Assembly: GCF_028281305.1 (NCBI RefSeq)
Contig: NZ_JANQKD010000023.1
Coordinates: 203,598 to 250,786, forward strand
Length of the DNA stretch: 47,189 nt
Direction of reading: 5' to 3'
From: Pelagibius sp.
GTDB lineage: Bacteria > Pseudomonadota > Alphaproteobacteria > Kiloniellales > Kiloniellaceae
In this document: piece by piece, positions 9,365 through 19,134 of the stretch
How the letters are laid out: each line of letters begins with the position of its first letter
Numbering within the stretch: position 1 is the stretch's first letter
Position numbers and translations under genes: made by a program
Notes under the pieces: generated by a model
The model's database searches: none
What the model was told of the DNA's origin: nothing
What the model saw: only the letters and a program-made list of their open reading frames with translations

Positions 9365-9403
9365 TCTCTTGGGCTTGAGGTCTGCGGAGCTTGGGTCGGT
9401 AGG

Positions 9404-9808
9404 ATGATTCTGGGCCTTGGCAGTGACCTCATCGACATCCGGCGCATCGAGAAGACCCTGGATCGCTTCGGTGAGCGCTTCACGCAGCGATGCTTTACTG
9501 ACATCGAGCGGCAGAAGTCGGATCGCCGTGCCGCCCGCGCCGCCAGCTACGCCAAGAGGTTTGCCGCAAAAGAGGCCTGTGCCAAGGCCCTGGGAACCGG
9601 CGTTCCGCGGCGGGGTGTCCATTGGCGCGACCTGGGGGTGGTCAATCTGCCAAGCGGCAAGCCGACCATGGCGCTGACCCGCGGGGCGGCCGCCCGGCTG
9701 GACGAGATGACCCCGCCGGGCATGCGGGCGCAGATTGACATTACCATCACCGATGACTATCCGCTTGCTCAGGTGATCGTGATCATCACCGCTTTGCCGG
9801 GCGAATAG
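9404..9808 (+). CDS. acpS: Holo-[acyl-carrier-protein] synthase
   Basis: AcpS transfers 4'-phosphopantetheine from CoA to acyl carrier protein. The 134 residues show [15 protein letters not shown] with the Mg-binding Asp8, and [15 protein letters not shown] with the second metal ligand Glu57, plus the family segment [18 protein letters not shown]. The gene follows pdxJ by 39 bases and precedes lepB by 47, within the same operon. Confidence 0.95.
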   Translation: MILGLGSDLIDIRRIEKTLDRFGERFTQRCFTDIERQKSDRRAARAASYAKRFAAKEACAKALGTGVPRRGVHWRDLGVVNLPSGKPTMALTRGAAARLDEMTPPGMRAQIDITITDDYPLAQVIVIITALPGE

Positions 9809-9855
9809 CGGATGAACCGGTCTGACGCCAGGAACGAGCAGCGCAGCAGAAGACA

Positions 9856-10650
9856 ATGGACAATTCAATGAGCAACAAGGGCCCGGACGCGGATCCGGAG
9901 AACAGCGCCGAAGGGGGGCAATCGTCGACCGGGGCGCTGCTGGAGACGCTGCGTACGGTCGTTATTGCCGTTCTGATCGCTCTTGGGGTCCGGACCTTCG
10001 CCTATGAGCCCTTCAACATCCCATCGAGCTCTATGGAGCCGACGCTGCTGATTGGCGACTATCTCTTCGTCTCCAAGCTTTCTTACGGCTACAGCAGGTA
10101 TTCGTTGCCGTTCAGCCCGAATCTCTTTGACGGGCGCGTCTTCTTTTCCGAACCGGAGGCCGGCGACGTCGCCGTGTTCCGGACCCCGCGGGATGTCAAG
10201 ACGGACTACATCAAGCGCATCGTCGGCCTGCCGGGAGACGAGATCGAAGTCCGCGGCGGCATTCTCCATGTCAATGGGGAGCCGGCCAAGCGGGAGCGTC
10301 TTCTGCCTTCCGAACTGGAAGCGTACGACTACCCCTCCGCTCAAGGTGCGGTCTACATGGAGACCCTTCCCAACGGACGCCGGCATCTGATTCATGAGCA
10401 GGTGGATACCGCGCCCTGGGACGATTGGGGGCCCGCGAAGGTACGGCCGGGGCACTTCTTTGCCATGGGCGACAACCGGGACAACAGTCAGGACAGCCGA
10501 TCGAGAAGCGTGGGGCAGATTCCTTTCGAGAATCTGGTGGGCCGTGCTGACGTCTTGTTCTTTTCTCACGACAGCAGCGCATCCTGGTGGGAGGTTTGGC
10601 GCTGGCCTGCGGCAATTCGCTTTGGCCGGATCGGCGATGCCATCCAATGA
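9856..10650 (+). CDS. lepB: Signal peptidase I
   Basis: LepB removes signal peptides from exported proteins at the periplasmic face of the inner membrane. One N-terminal membrane anchor (about residues 32-48) is followed by box B NIPSSSMEPTLLIGDY with the nucleophile Ser59, box D DYIKRIVGLPGDEI with the general base Lys120, and box E GDNRDNSQDSR. The 264-residue length is normal. Its last 14 bases overlap the start of rnc. An internal ATG at 9868 is an alternative start. Confidence 0.95.
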   Translation: MDNSMSNKGPDADPENSAEGGQSSTGALLETLRTVVIAVLIALGVRTFAYEPFNIPSSSMEPTLLIGDYLFVSKLSYGYSRYSLPFSPNLFDGRVFFSEPEAGDVAVFRTPRDVKTDYIKRIVGLPGDEIEVRGGILHVNGEPAKRERLLPSELEAYDYPSAQGAVYMETLPNGRRHLIHEQVDTAPWDDWGPAKVRPGHFFAMGDNRDNSQDSRSRSVGQIPFENLVGRADVLFFSHDSSASWWEVWRWPAAIRFGRIGDAIQ

Positions 10651-11374
10651 CAAGCCAGCACCCGCGCAAGCCTCGGGGACCGGGAGCGACCCTCTTGCTC
10701 CGCTGGAACATCGCCTAGGCTACAGTTTCAAGGCCCCTGACCACCTCGAGCGGGCTTTGACTCACTCCAGTGTTTCGGCGGACCCCGCTCACTTTGGTGG
10801 AGATTACGAGCGCCTTGAGTTTCTTGGCGACCGGGTGCTCGGTCTCGTTGTTGCCGAACTCCTGTTCCAGGAGTTCCCTTTGGAAGCCGAGGGCCAGCTG
10901 GCGCGCCGGCATGCTCAGTTGGTCCGCAAGGAGACCTTGGCCGCGGTAGCGCGCACCCTTGACCTTGGCAGCTTCATACGGCTGGAAATGGGAGAAGCCG
11001 AGCGAAGCGGCCGCGACAACCCCGGTCTCTTGGCGGACACCTGTGAGGCCGTGATTGCGGCCCTCTACCTGGATGGCGGCCTCGCGACCGCACAGAGCTT
11101 TATCCGGGCCAACTGGCGCGATCACATCGCTGCAGACATCGCCCCGCCGCAGGACGCAAAGACGAAGCTTCAGGAATGGGCGCAAGGCCGTGGTCTTCCC
11201 TTGCCGGTTTACTCGGAACGAGACCGAAGCGGTCCGGCACATGCGCCTGTTTTCACGATCAGTGTCGCAGTGCAAGGGTTTCCCGCAATCGAGGGACAGG
11301 GCAGGTCGAAGCGAGCCGCCGAGCAGGAAGCGGCAGGCAAGCTGCTCGCCGTGCTGGAGGAGGGGCAGTCGTGA
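10637..11374 (+). CDS. rnc: Ribonuclease III
   Basis: RNase III cuts double-stranded RNA in rRNA and mRNA maturation. The 245-residue protein has the signature YERLEFLGDRVLGLVVAELLF with catalytic acidic residues, DTCEAVIAALYLDGG with the second acidic pair, and a C-terminal dsRNA-binding domain (DAKTKLQEWAQGRG to RSKRAAEQEAAGKLL). I take ATG 10637, which overlaps the lepB end by 14 bases and gives the family length; starts further upstream would lie deep inside lepB. The order lepB-rnc-era is classic. Confidence 0.95.
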   Translation: MPSNDKPAPAQASGTGSDPLAPLEHRLGYSFKAPDHLERALTHSSVSADPAHFGGDYERLEFLGDRVLGLVVAELLFQEFPLEAEGQLARRHAQLVRKETLAAVARTLDLGSFIRLEMGEAERSGRDNPGLLADTCEAVIAALYLDGGLATAQSFIRANWRDHIAADIAPPQDAKTKLQEWAQGRGLPLPVYSERDRSGPAHAPVFTISVAVQGFPAIEGQGRSKRAAEQEAAGKLLAVLEEGQS

Positions 11375-12282
11375 CCGGCGAAGCCACCCGACAGCGATGC
11401 GGCCTCGTGGCCGTCGTGGGAGCACCGAACGCCGGCAAGTCAACGCTGGTCAACCAGCTCGTCGGCGCGAAAGTCTCGATCGTCACGCATAAGGTGCAGA
11501 CGACCCGTACGCGTGTTCGCGGCATTGCCGTTCACGATGACAGTCAGATCGTGTTCATCGACACGCCGGGGATCTTCGATGCAAGCCGCAGGCTCGAGAG
11601 AGCCATGGTGCAGGCCGCCTGGGCCGGCGTCGAAGATGCGGACCTGGTGCTGCTGGTCTACGACGCCGGCCGCAAGGGAGTATCGGAAGACGCCCGCAAG
11701 GTGATCGAAGGCCTGGCGGCGCGCGCGAGCAGGCTGGTTTTGGTCCTCAACAAGATCGACCTCGTAAAGCGCGAGCGGCTTCTGGATTTCACCGCGCAGC
11801 TTTCCGCCCTGGCGGCGTTCGAGGAGGTCTTCATGGTATCCGCGCTCACAGGCGATGGCCTTGCGGACATCATGGGCTATCTGGCCGACCAGATGCCGGC
11901 CGGGCCGTGGCTTTTTCCTGAAGACCAGCTTTCGGACATCTCCTTGCGCATGATGGCAGCGGAGCTGACGCGCGAGAAGCTGTTCCTCAACCTCCACCAG
12001 GAACTGCCTTACGCCCTGACAGTCGAAACGGAAGACTGGGAAGAGTTCAACGACGGCTCCGTCAGGATCAACCAGACTGTCTATGTCGCGCGGGAGCAGC
12101 ACAAGGCGATGTGTCTGGGTAAGGGCGGGCGCACCATCCGCGCTGTCCGCGAAGCGACGCAGGCGGAGCTTCAGGAGGCTTTGGGCCAAGCCGTTCACCT
12201 CTTCATCTTTGTGAAGGTCCGGGAGAACTGGATCAACGATCCGGAACGCTATCGACAGCTGGGGCTGGAGTACGATGCCTAG
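11371..12282 (+). CDS. era: GTPase Era
   Basis: Era is an essential GTPase that binds the 3' end of 16S rRNA during 30S assembly. The 303 residues show G1 GAPNAGKST (17-25), G3 DTPG, G4 NKID and the C-terminal KH domain (CLGKGGRTIRAVREATQAEL). GTG 11371 overlaps the rnc stop (GTGA) and is preceded by GGAGGAGGGG about 6 bases away, so it is the likely start. The recO gene follows after 42 bases. Confidence 0.95.
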   Translation: MTGEATRQRCGLVAVVGAPNAGKSTLVNQLVGAKVSIVTHKVQTTRTRVRGIAVHDDSQIVFIDTPGIFDASRRLERAMVQAAWAGVEDADLVLLVYDAGRKGVSEDARKVIEGLAARASRLVLVLNKIDLVKRERLLDFTAQLSALAAFEEVFMVSALTGDGLADIMGYLADQMPAGPWLFPEDQLSDISLRMMAAELTREKLFLNLHQELPYALTVETEDWEEFNDGSVRINQTVYVAREQHKAMCLGKGGRTIRAVREATQAELQEALGQAVHLFIFVKVRENWINDPERYRQLGLEYDA

Positions 12283-12324
12283 GTCCCGCTCCCGTCCATC
12301 TCTCAGGGTTGTCCGGGCCACCTG

Positions 12325-13092
12325 ATGCAGTGGGACGATGAAGCGGTGATCCTCTCGGTGCGCCCGCACGGCGAAACATCAGCCATTGTGCAGCTCTTGA
12401 GCCAGGTCCATGGGCGGCACGCAGGGCTCGTCCGTGGTGCCCAGAGCGCCAGGGCCAGGGGCGTTTACCAGCCGGGAAACCAGGTGAGGGCGGTCTGGAC
12501 CGGGCGCCTGGCAGAACACCTGGGGCGCTTTGAGTGCGAGCTGGTTCAGGCCTATGCAGCTCAGGCGCTGGATGACCCGGAACGGCTCGCCGGCTTGGTT
12601 GCTGCAACAGCGGTTTGCGAGGGCGCGATGCCCGAACGCGAACCGCATCCCGGATGCTATCAAGGCCTTTTGGTTCTGTTGGACTCTCTGTCGGACGATC
12701 ATTGGGCCGAGATCTACGTTCGCTGGGAACTTGGATTGCTTGCGTCTCTGGGATTCGGGCTGGACCTGACCCGCTGCGCGGGGGGCGGGGACAACGATCA
12801 ACTCAGCTACGTCAGCCCGCGGTCGGGGCGTGCCGTTTCCCTGTCTGCTGGTGCGCCCTTCAAGGAGAAGCTTCTGCCGCTTCCCGGTTTTCTGCTGGGC
12901 CGTGGGGCAGGGGGGGCGGAGGAGGTTGCAGACGGTCTCGCGCTGACAGGGTACTTTCTCGAGCGCTACACATTTCACCCCCACGACAAACCACTGCCGG
13001 CGGCACGTCAGCGTCTGGCCCAGCTCTTCGCGAGGACGGCGCCCACGACCGGCGGTGAGGGGGACGCATCGGCGTTGAAGGAAGGCCCATGA
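12325..13092 (+). CDS. recO: DNA repair protein RecO
   Basis: RecO helps load RecA on SSB-coated single strands in the RecFOR pathway. The 255-residue protein begins MQWDDEAVILSVRPHGETSAIVQLLS, the N-terminal OB fold, with GLVRGAQSARARG in the expected place, and continues with a helical domain (LAGLVAATAVCEGAMPEREPHPGCYQGLLVLLDSL) and LGFGLDLTRCA. The four-Cys zinc cluster of some RecO proteins is not evident. Its stop overlaps the start of the oxidoreductase gene by 4 bases (ATGA). Confidence 0.92.
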   Translation: MQWDDEAVILSVRPHGETSAIVQLLSQVHGRHAGLVRGAQSARARGVYQPGNQVRAVWTGRLAEHLGRFECELVQAYAAQALDDPERLAGLVAATAVCEGAMPEREPHPGCYQGLLVLLDSLSDDHWAEIYVRWELGLLASLGFGLDLTRCAGGGDNDQLSYVSPRSGRAVSLSAGAPFKEKLLPLPGFLLGRGAGGAEEVADGLALTGYFLERYTFHPHDKPLPAARQRLAQLFARTAPTTGGEGDASALKEGP

Positions 13093-14345
13093 GCACAGAG
13101 GACGGAAAGGCCGCTCCGGTCGTGGTGGTCGGCGCCGGCATCGTCGGGGTCTGTACGGCGCTCTATCTGCTCCGCGACGGTCGCCGCGTGGTGCTGCTGG
13201 ATCGGGGCGGGCCCGGCGAGGGGACCTCGTTCGGAAACGGCTCCATCATCACCGAAGAGGCCGTGGTGCCGGTCCAGACCCCCGGGATTCTCTGGAAGGT
13301 CCCAAGGATGGTGTTGGACCCCCTGGGTCCGCTCGCTCTTCGCTGGCAGTACCTGCCCCGGCTTGCGCCCTGGCTGATCCAGTTCATCGGTGCCAGCAGC
13401 CCGCGGCGCGTCGAAGAGATATCGATCGCGCTGAGAGCTTTGCTGCGTGGCGCGACGGCGGCCTACGACCCTCTGGTCAAGGCAGCCGGGATCCAAGACA
13501 TGATCAAGCGCAGCGGCTGGGTGTCGGTCTACGAGACCGATGCAGGATTTCGGGCCTACCAGCCGATGCTGGAGCTGCAGCGCCGCCGCGGAGTGAACCT
13601 GGAGATTCTGTCGGCGCCGGAGCTTCGGCAACTCGAGCCGGCCTTGGCGCCCATCTTCAAGCACGGCGTCTTCTATCCGGACGTGTCCTACACGGTGGAC
13701 AACTTCCGTTTCGTTCAGGAACTGGCAGCGGCCTTCGTCAGTTCGGGCGGGACAATCCGCCGCGAGACCGTTTCCGGTTTCGAAAGGGCGGATGGCGGCG
13801 TGAGCGCGGTTATCACCGACCACGGGCGGACCGCTTGCGAGGCCGTCGTGATTGCAGCCGGCGCGTGGTCGAAGGCCCTGACCGCCATGCTCGGTTGTCG
13901 GCCGCCCCTGGACACCGAGCGCGGGTATCATCTGACCCTTCCCAATCCAGGCGTCAGCCCACGGCTTCCGGTCTATTCGACGGAGCGTGGCTTTGTCTGC
14001 ACGCCGCTTGAGACCGGCCTCCGGGTTGCCGGCACGGTGGAACTGGGCGGTCTCGACAAGGCGCCGGACTGGCGGCGGGCGGAGGTGCTCTTCGAAAACG
14101 TATCGCGCTGGTACCCGGGCCTGGACCGTAAAGACGAGACCAAGTGGATGGGCTACCGCCCGTCGATGCCCGACTCGCTGCCGGTTATCGACCGCGCGCC
14201 GCAGCACCGCAACGCCTACCTGGCCTTCGGCCACGGGCATTGCGGGCTCAGCCTGGCGGCGCGAACCGGAGAACTGGTCGCCGACATGATCGCGGGACGG
14301 GAGATCGGCATCGATATGGCCCCCTACCGGGCCGACCGCTTCTAG
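13089..14345 (+). CDS. FAD-dependent oxidoreductase, D-amino acid dehydrogenase (DadA) family
   Basis: The 418-residue protein has the N-terminal Rossmann motif [18 protein letters not shown] followed by an acidic residue after the second strand ([18 protein letters not shown]), typical of DAO/DadA enzymes. The C-terminus carries [20 protein letters not shown] and [22 protein letters not shown], which close the FAD site. It probably oxidises a D-amino acid or related amine and passes electrons to the respiratory chain. The substrate cannot be read from the sequence. It overlaps recO by 4 bases and so joins the era-recO transcript, but has no obvious link to repair. Confidence 0.85.
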   Translation: MSTEDGKAAPVVVVGAGIVGVCTALYLLRDGRRVVLLDRGGPGEGTSFGNGSIITEEAVVPVQTPGILWKVPRMVLDPLGPLALRWQYLPRLAPWLIQFIGASSPRRVEEISIALRALLRGATAAYDPLVKAAGIQDMIKRSGWVSVYETDAGFRAYQPMLELQRRRGVNLEILSAPELRQLEPALAPIFKHGVFYPDVSYTVDNFRFVQELAAAFVSSGGTIRRETVSGFERADGGVSAVITDHGRTACEAVVIAAGAWSKALTAMLGCRPPLDTERGYHLTLPNPGVSPRLPVYSTERGFVCTPLETGLRVAGTVELGGLDKAPDWRRAEVLFENVSRWYPGLDRKDETKWMGYRPSMPDSLPVIDRAPQHRNAYLAFGHGHCGLSLAARTGELVADMIAGREIGIDMAPYRADRF

Positions 14346-14430
14346 ATCAGGCCAATCGTGGCAAAGTATTGATCTCGGCGGCGGGCTGACTACTGTATCT
14401 GGTGCCTTAACTGCCGATTCGCACCGAACC

Positions 14431-16653
14431 ATGAACAGCACACCGGCGGGGGAAATCCGCGATATCAAGCTCTCCGACGCCCTGTCGGAGCGTTATCTGT
14501 CCTATGCGCTTTCGACCATCATGGCGCGATCGCTGCCGGACGTCAGGGACGGGCTCAAGCCGGTCCACAGACGTCTTCTCTACGCGATGCGTCAGCTGCG
14601 CCTCGATCCCAACACAGGGTTCAAGAAGTCGGCGCGTGTCGTGGGTGACGTGATCGGCAAGTTCCACCCGCACGGCGATCAGGCAATCTACGATGCCCTT
14701 GTCCGCCTGGCCCAGGACTTCTCGCTCCGCTTTCCGCTGATCGACGGCCAAGGGAACTTCGGGAACGTCGATGGCGATAACGCCGCCGCCATGCGTTACA
14801 CGGAAGCACGGCTCACAGAGGTGGCCGCCGCGCTTCTGGACGGCATTGATGCCGATGCCGTCGACTTTCGCCCGACCTACGACGGAGAGGCGGAAGAGCC
14901 GGTGGTGCTGCCGGCCGCCTTTCCCAATCTTCTGGCGAACGGTGCCCAGGGCATTGCCGTCGGCATGGCGACGTCGATTCCGCCGCACAACGTGGGCGAA
15001 CTCTGTGACGCCCTGCTGCATCTGATAAAGGCTCCGAACGCGACTTTCGACAAGCTGGTCGACTTGGTACCGGGACCGGACTTTCCGACCGGTGGCATCC
15101 TCGTAGAAGCGCGCGAAAGCATCGTGGATTCTTATAAGACCGGCCGCGGCAGCTTCCGCCTGAGGGCGCGCTGGGAGGCCGAGAAGATCAAGGGCGGCAG
15201 CTATCAGATCGTCGTCACCGAGATCCCCTTTCAGGTGCAAAAGTCGCGTCTGATCGAGAAGATCGCAGAACTCCTGCTGGCCAAGAAGCTCGCCATGCTG
15301 GCCGACATCCGCGACGAGTCGACGGAAGAGATCCGCTTGGTTCTGGAACCCAAGAGCCGGAACGTCGATCCCGAGGTTCTGATGGAGTCCCTGTTCCGCC
15401 AGACCGATCTGGAAACCCGTGTTGGCCTCAACATGAACGTCCTCGATGCCGACAACACGCCGCGGGTCATGAATCTGCGCGAAGCGCTGCGTGCCTTCCT
15501 GGATCATCGCCACGAAGTCCTCAAGCGGACGACGCGGTTCCGCCTCGCAAAGATCGAACACCGCCTGGAGGTGCTCGACGGCTACCTGATCGCCTATCTC
15601 AATATCGACGAGGTCATTCGCATCATCAGGGAGGAAGACGATCCGAAAGCGCGCATGATGAAGCGCTGGAAGCTCTCCGATGTTCAGGCCGAGGCAATCT
15701 TGAACATGCGCCTGCGGGCGCTGCGCAAGCTCGAGGAAATCTCCATTCGTGAGGAGCACGCCGCCCTTTCCAAAGAGCAGAAAGACCTGAAGCAGCTATT
15801 GCGGAACGAGAAGCGGCGATGGACGGTCATCGGCGAGCAGGTCAAGGAGATCCGCGACCAGTTCGGCGCCAAGACCGAGATTGGCGCCAGGCGCACCGAG
15901 ATCGGCGCGCCGCCGTCCGAGGTGGTGATCCCGCTGGAAGCCGTTGTCGAGCGCGAGCCGGTGACGGTTCTCTGCTCCGCCAAAGGTTGGGTCCGTTCCT
16001 TGAAGGGCCATCAGGAGGACGTGAGCGATGCCAAATACAAGGAAGGCGATCGCGAGCGCTTTGCCGTCCACGCCCAGACGACCGACAAGCTGCTGGTCTT
16101 CGCGACCAACGGGCGGTTCTACACCCTGGGCGTGGACAAGCTTCCCGGCGGGCGCGGCTTCGGCGAACCGCTGAGGCTGATGATGGGACTTCCCAACGAC
16201 CAGGATATCGTCGGGCTTCAGGTCCACGAGCCGGGCCGCAGACTCCTCGTCGCCTCGGCCGATGGGCGGGGCTTCATCGTTCCGGAGGACGAGGTGGTCG
16301 CCCAGACCAAGAACGGCAAGCAGGTCCTGAACCTGGCCGAGGGTGTTGAGGCGGCAGTTTGCAGACCCGTTTCAGGAGACCATGTAGCGGTGGTGGGGGA
16401 GAACCGGAAGCTGATCATCTTCCCGTTGGATGAACTGCCAGAAATGACTCGGGGCCGCGGCGTCATCATGCAAAAGTACAAGGACGGCGGCCTATCCGAT
16501 GCCAAGACCTTTACCCTGGCCGATGGGCTGACCTGGTCCTCCGGCGCCGGGCGCACGCGGACCGAAAGCGATCTGGTGGCCTGGGTGGGCAAGCGCGCCC
16601 AGGCTGGGCGGCTGCCGCCCACCGGCTTCTCGCGTGCCAACAAATTCGGCTGA
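14431..16653 (+). CDS. parC: DNA topoisomerase IV subunit A
   Basis: ParC cuts and rejoins DNA to unlink daughter chromosomes. The 740-residue protein has [42 protein letters not shown] and the catalytic Tyr (about 123) in [12 protein letters not shown] GyrA-box-like sequence (QRRGGRG) is absent and the C-terminal beta-propeller is short, as expected for ParC rather than GyrA. In the quinolone-determining loop the E. coli Ser80 and Glu84 positions are Gln84 and Asp88, as I recall for alphaproteobacterial ParC. A promoter could lie in the 85-base gap upstream. Confidence 0.95.
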   Translation: MNSTPAGEIRDIKLSDALSERYLSYALSTIMARSLPDVRDGLKPVHRRLLYAMRQLRLDPNTGFKKSARVVGDVIGKFHPHGDQAIYDALVRLAQDFSLRFPLIDGQGNFGNVDGDNAAAMRYTEARLTEVAAALLDGIDADAVDFRPTYDGEAEEPVVLPAAFPNLLANGAQGIAVGMATSIPPHNVGELCDALLHLIKAPNATFDKLVDLVPGPDFPTGGILVEARESIVDSYKTGRGSFRLRARWEAEKIKGGSYQIVVTEIPFQVQKSRLIEKIAELLLAKKLAMLADIRDESTEEIRLVLEPKSRNVDPEVLMESLFRQTDLETRVGLNMNVLDADNTPRVMNLREALRAFLDHRHEVLKRTTRFRLAKIEHRLEVLDGYLIAYLNIDEVIRIIREEDDPKARMMKRWKLSDVQAEAILNMRLRALRKLEEISIREEHAALSKEQKDLKQLLRNEKRRWTVIGEQVKEIRDQFGAKTEIGARRTEIGAPPSEVVIPLEAVVEREPVTVLCSAKGWVRSLKGHQEDVSDAKYKEGDRERFAVHAQTTDKLLVFATNGRFYTLGVDKLPGGRGFGEPLRLMMGLPNDQDIVGLQVHEPGRRLLVASADGRGFIVPEDEVVAQTKNGKQVLNLAEGVEAAVCRPVSGDHVAVVGENRKLIIFPLDELPEMTRGRGVIMQKYKDGGLSDAKTFTLADGLTWSSGAGRTRTESDLVAWVGKRAQAGRLPPTGFSRANKFG

Positions 16654-16670
16654 TTGCGCCCATTTTCCCG

Positions 16671-16699
16671 TTGTTCTGACCTGTCCGGCGGCCTATAAG
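16671..16699 (+). promoter_or_regulatory. Candidate promoter for the TRAP permease genes
   Basis: TTGTTC (16671-16676) and TATAAG (16694-16699) with 17 bases between them lie in the 238-base gap between parC and dctQ. That leaves a leader of roughly 185 bases. The gap holds no convincing gene. Confidence 0.4.
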
Positions 16700-16891
16700 C
16701 CGGGTGGCACTGCACCGAGAGGGCAGAAAAACCTCGGAAACCTGGGGTTATGCTGGGAGGCGGATCATAGGCGCACAAATAAGAGCCGTGGTCTGCGAAA
16801 CGATGGGAAAGGCGCCGGAGAGGCTGCAAAGCCGGCTCGCAAGAGAACAGGGCTGCGCTTCCGGCGGACAACGGGGGGCTGAAAGAGGGTC

Positions 16892-17437
16892 GTGAAGGGG
16901 CTTGCCACCTTCGTCAATCTCGTTGACTCACTGAATGAGCACATTGGGCGGGCGGTGTCATGGATGACGCTGCTCATGGTGATCATCACTTTTGTCGTGG
17001 TGGTTCTGCGCTACGTCTATTCGATCGGTTGGGTCTGGCTGCAGGAGTCGTACGTCTGGCTGCACGGGCTGGTGTTCATGCTGGGGGCCGGCTACACCCT
17101 GCTCCACAACGGCCACGTTCGGGTCGACATCTTCTACCGCCCGAACTCGGCGCGCTATAAGGCCTGGATCGATCTCTGCGGCGCGCTGCTGCTCCTTCTT
17201 CCTCTGGTCATCGTCGTCTCTCTGGTCAGCTTCGACTATGTCGCCTCCTCTTGGGCCAGGCTCGAGGAGTCGAGAGAGGCCGGGGGGCTGCCGGGCCTCT
17301 TCCTGCTGAAGAGCGTCATTCTCGCATTTTGTGCTCTTATCGGACTGCAGGGGCTTTCCCTGGCCGGCAGAAGTCTTCTGGTTCTGACGGGTCATCCGGA
17401 ATTCAAACCGGAAGACGAAGAGACGGAGCCCATCTGA
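16892..17437 (+). CDS. dctQ: TRAP transporter small permease (DctQ)
   Basis: The 181-residue protein has four hydrophobic segments (about 24-45, 53-72, 90-112, 142-160) in the DctQ pattern, including VVVLRYVYSIGWVWLQESYVW and the conserved amphipathic stretch HNGHVRVDIFYRP. DctQ is the small membrane subunit of tripartite, periplasmic-binding-protein-dependent secondary transporters. GTG 16892 with AGAGGG just upstream is the likely start. dctM begins 3 bases after its stop. Confidence 0.9.
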   Translation: MKGLATFVNLVDSLNEHIGRAVSWMTLLMVIITFVVVVLRYVYSIGWVWLQESYVWLHGLVFMLGAGYTLLHNGHVRVDIFYRPNSARYKAWIDLCGALLLLLPLVIVVSLVSFDYVASSWARLEESREAGGLPGLFLLKSVILAFCALIGLQGLSLAGRSLLVLTGHPEFKPEDEETEPI

Positions 17438-17440
17438 ACC

Positions 17441-19018
17441 ATGGATCCCGTACTGCTTGGGGAGATTCTCTCCCTCATCATGTTTGCGACGGCCTGTGGC
17501 GTGCTGCTGCTCGGGTTTCCCGTCGCCTTCACTCTGGCTGGTGTTGCCCTTGGCTTTGCCTTCCTCGGGTATGGCCTGGGTATCTTCGATATGCGGCTTC
17601 TGGGCGGGTTGGCATCGCGCTACTTCGGCGTCATGACCAACGAGCTGCTGGTTGCGGTTCCGCTCTTCGTCTTTATGGGCGTGATGCTGGAGCGGTCGAG
17701 AATCGCCGAACAGCTTCTGGAGACCATGGGCCTGATGTTCGGCCGTCTGCGCGGCGGGTTGGGGCTGTCGGTCATCTTTGTCGGCATGCTGCTGGCGGCA
17801 TCCACAGGCATCGTCGGGGCCACCGTCGTCACCATGGGGCTGCTTTCGCTGCCCTCGATGCTGAAGGCGGGCTACGACCCGAAGATCGCCTGCGGTACCA
17901 TCTGCGCCTCCGGCACGCTCGGCCAAATCATTCCGCCCTCCATCGTGTTGGTGCTGCTGGGCGACATCCTCCAGGGCGCCAACACCGAAGCGCAGCTTGC
18001 CCTCGGAAACTTCGCCCCGGACCCGGTTTCCGTCGTCGACCTCTTCGCGGGTGCGTTCTTACCGGGCATGATGCTGGTCGGGCTCTACATGCTCTGGATC
18101 CTGTTTTCGGCCTGGCGGCGTCCGGATGCCTGTCCGCCGCTGCAGCGGTCGGCGGATGACACCGAGCCTATGGGCCCCCGGGTCCTCCGGGTTCTGGTGC
18201 CGCCGGCATCGCTGATCGTCCTGGTCTTGGGGTCAATCCTGCTGGGCGTCGCCACGCCGACGGAGGCGGCCGCCATGGGCTGCATCGGCGCGCTTCTGCT
18301 TGCCGGAAGGGCGGCCTTCGAGGAACGGTCCGGGGCGATCTACCTGGCGGCCTTCTGCCTTGTCGCGCTGGTACCCCTGTCGACGATCTTTGATCTGCGT
18401 ATGCAGCGCGAGACCGTGCCCGTCATCGACTTGGCCGCCGCTGTCGTTGCCGGGGCCTGCATCCTGGCCCTGGCGTTCGGCCTCGCCGTTTCCCTGTCGC
18501 GGGTCTATCGCAACGGGATCCTGATCGATGTGATGCGCACCACGGTCAAGATCTCGGCGATGGTCTTCGTGATCCTGCTGGGGGCTTCGGTGTTCAGCCT
18601 GGTGTTCCGCGGCCTGGGTGGCGAAGAGATCGTCTCCGACGTTCTCAATGCGCTTCCGGGCGGTGTTTTTGGGGCCGTGGTGGTGGTCATGGCCCTGATG
18701 TTCGTGATGGGGTTCTTCCTCGACTTCATCGAGATCGTCTTCGTGGTCGTTCCCATCGTGGGACCCATACTGCTGACGATGGGGCTCGATCCGATTTGGC
18801 TTGGCGTGATGATTGCCGTGAACCTGCAGACGTCGTTTCTGACGCCGCCCTTCGGCTTCGCGCTCTTTTATCTGCGCGGGGTTGCGCCGGCCATCATCAC
18901 GACGATGGACATCTACCGCGGCGTGATGCCGTTTGTGATGATCCAGATCCTCGGTCTTATCCTGATCGCCGCGTTTCCGACGATGGCGACCTGGCTTCCC
19001 GGCGTTCTGTTCGACTGA
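17441..19018 (+). CDS. dctM: TRAP transporter large permease (DctM)
   Basis: DctM is the transporting subunit driven by an ion gradient. The protein has many membrane segments and family motifs: PLFVFMGVMLERS, AASTGIVGATVVTMGLLSLPSML, ASGTLGQIIPPSIVLVLLGD, ATPTEAAAMGCIGALLL, and NLQTSFLTPPFGFALFYLRG near the end. These resemble the mannitol/chloroaromatic (FcbT3) branch. At 525 residues it is about 90-100 longer than a typical DctM; the extra part, with two added hydrophobic segments, lies around residues 290-355. The substrate is probably an organic acid but cannot be fixed from sequence. Confidence 0.93.
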   Translation: MDPVLLGEILSLIMFATACGVLLLGFPVAFTLAGVALGFAFLGYGLGIFDMRLLGGLASRYFGVMTNELLVAVPLFVFMGVMLERSRIAEQLLETMGLMFGRLRGGLGLSVIFVGMLLAASTGIVGATVVTMGLLSLPSMLKAGYDPKIACGTICASGTLGQIIPPSIVLVLLGDILQGANTEAQLALGNFAPDPVSVVDLFAGAFLPGMMLVGLYMLWILFSAWRRPDACPPLQRSADDTEPMGPRVLRVLVPPASLIVLVLGSILLGVATPTEAAAMGCIGALLLAGRAAFEERSGAIYLAAFCLVALVPLSTIFDLRMQRETVPVIDLAAAVVAGACILALAFGLAVSLSRVYRNGILIDVMRTTVKISAMVFVILLGASVFSLVFRGLGGEEIVSDVLNALPGGVFGAVVVVMALMFVMGFFLDFIEIVFVVVPIVGPILLTMGLDPIWLGVMIAVNLQTSFLTPPFGFALFYLRGVAPAIITTMDIYRGVMPFVMIQILGLILIAAFPTMATWLPGVLFD

Positions 19019-19053
19019 TCCAAGACAGCTTCTGCCCCGTGGCGGGGTGCATG

Positions 19054-19091
19054 AAAAAGGCCGGCGGGGTAACCCGCCGGCCTCTTTTTTT
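19054..19091. terminator. Bidirectional intrinsic terminator between dctM and dctP
   Basis: A perfect 10-bp stem, GGCCGGCGGG (19059-19068) and CCCGCCGGCC (19073-19082), with GTAA as loop, is flanked by AAAAA on the left and a T run on the right. It can stop dctM transcription on the plus strand and dctP transcription on the minus strand. Confidence 0.9.
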
Positions 19092-19134
19092 GTGCCTGAA
19101 ATTCGGCTTACCGTTGCCGGTTACAGCGCCCCGT

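Noticed and set aside
14671..14700. Quinolone-resistance substitutions in ParC (Gln and Asp at the Ser80/Glu84 positions)
   Set aside because: As I recall, Gln and Asp are the usual residues there in alphaproteobacterial ParC, so this is not evidence of acquired resistance.
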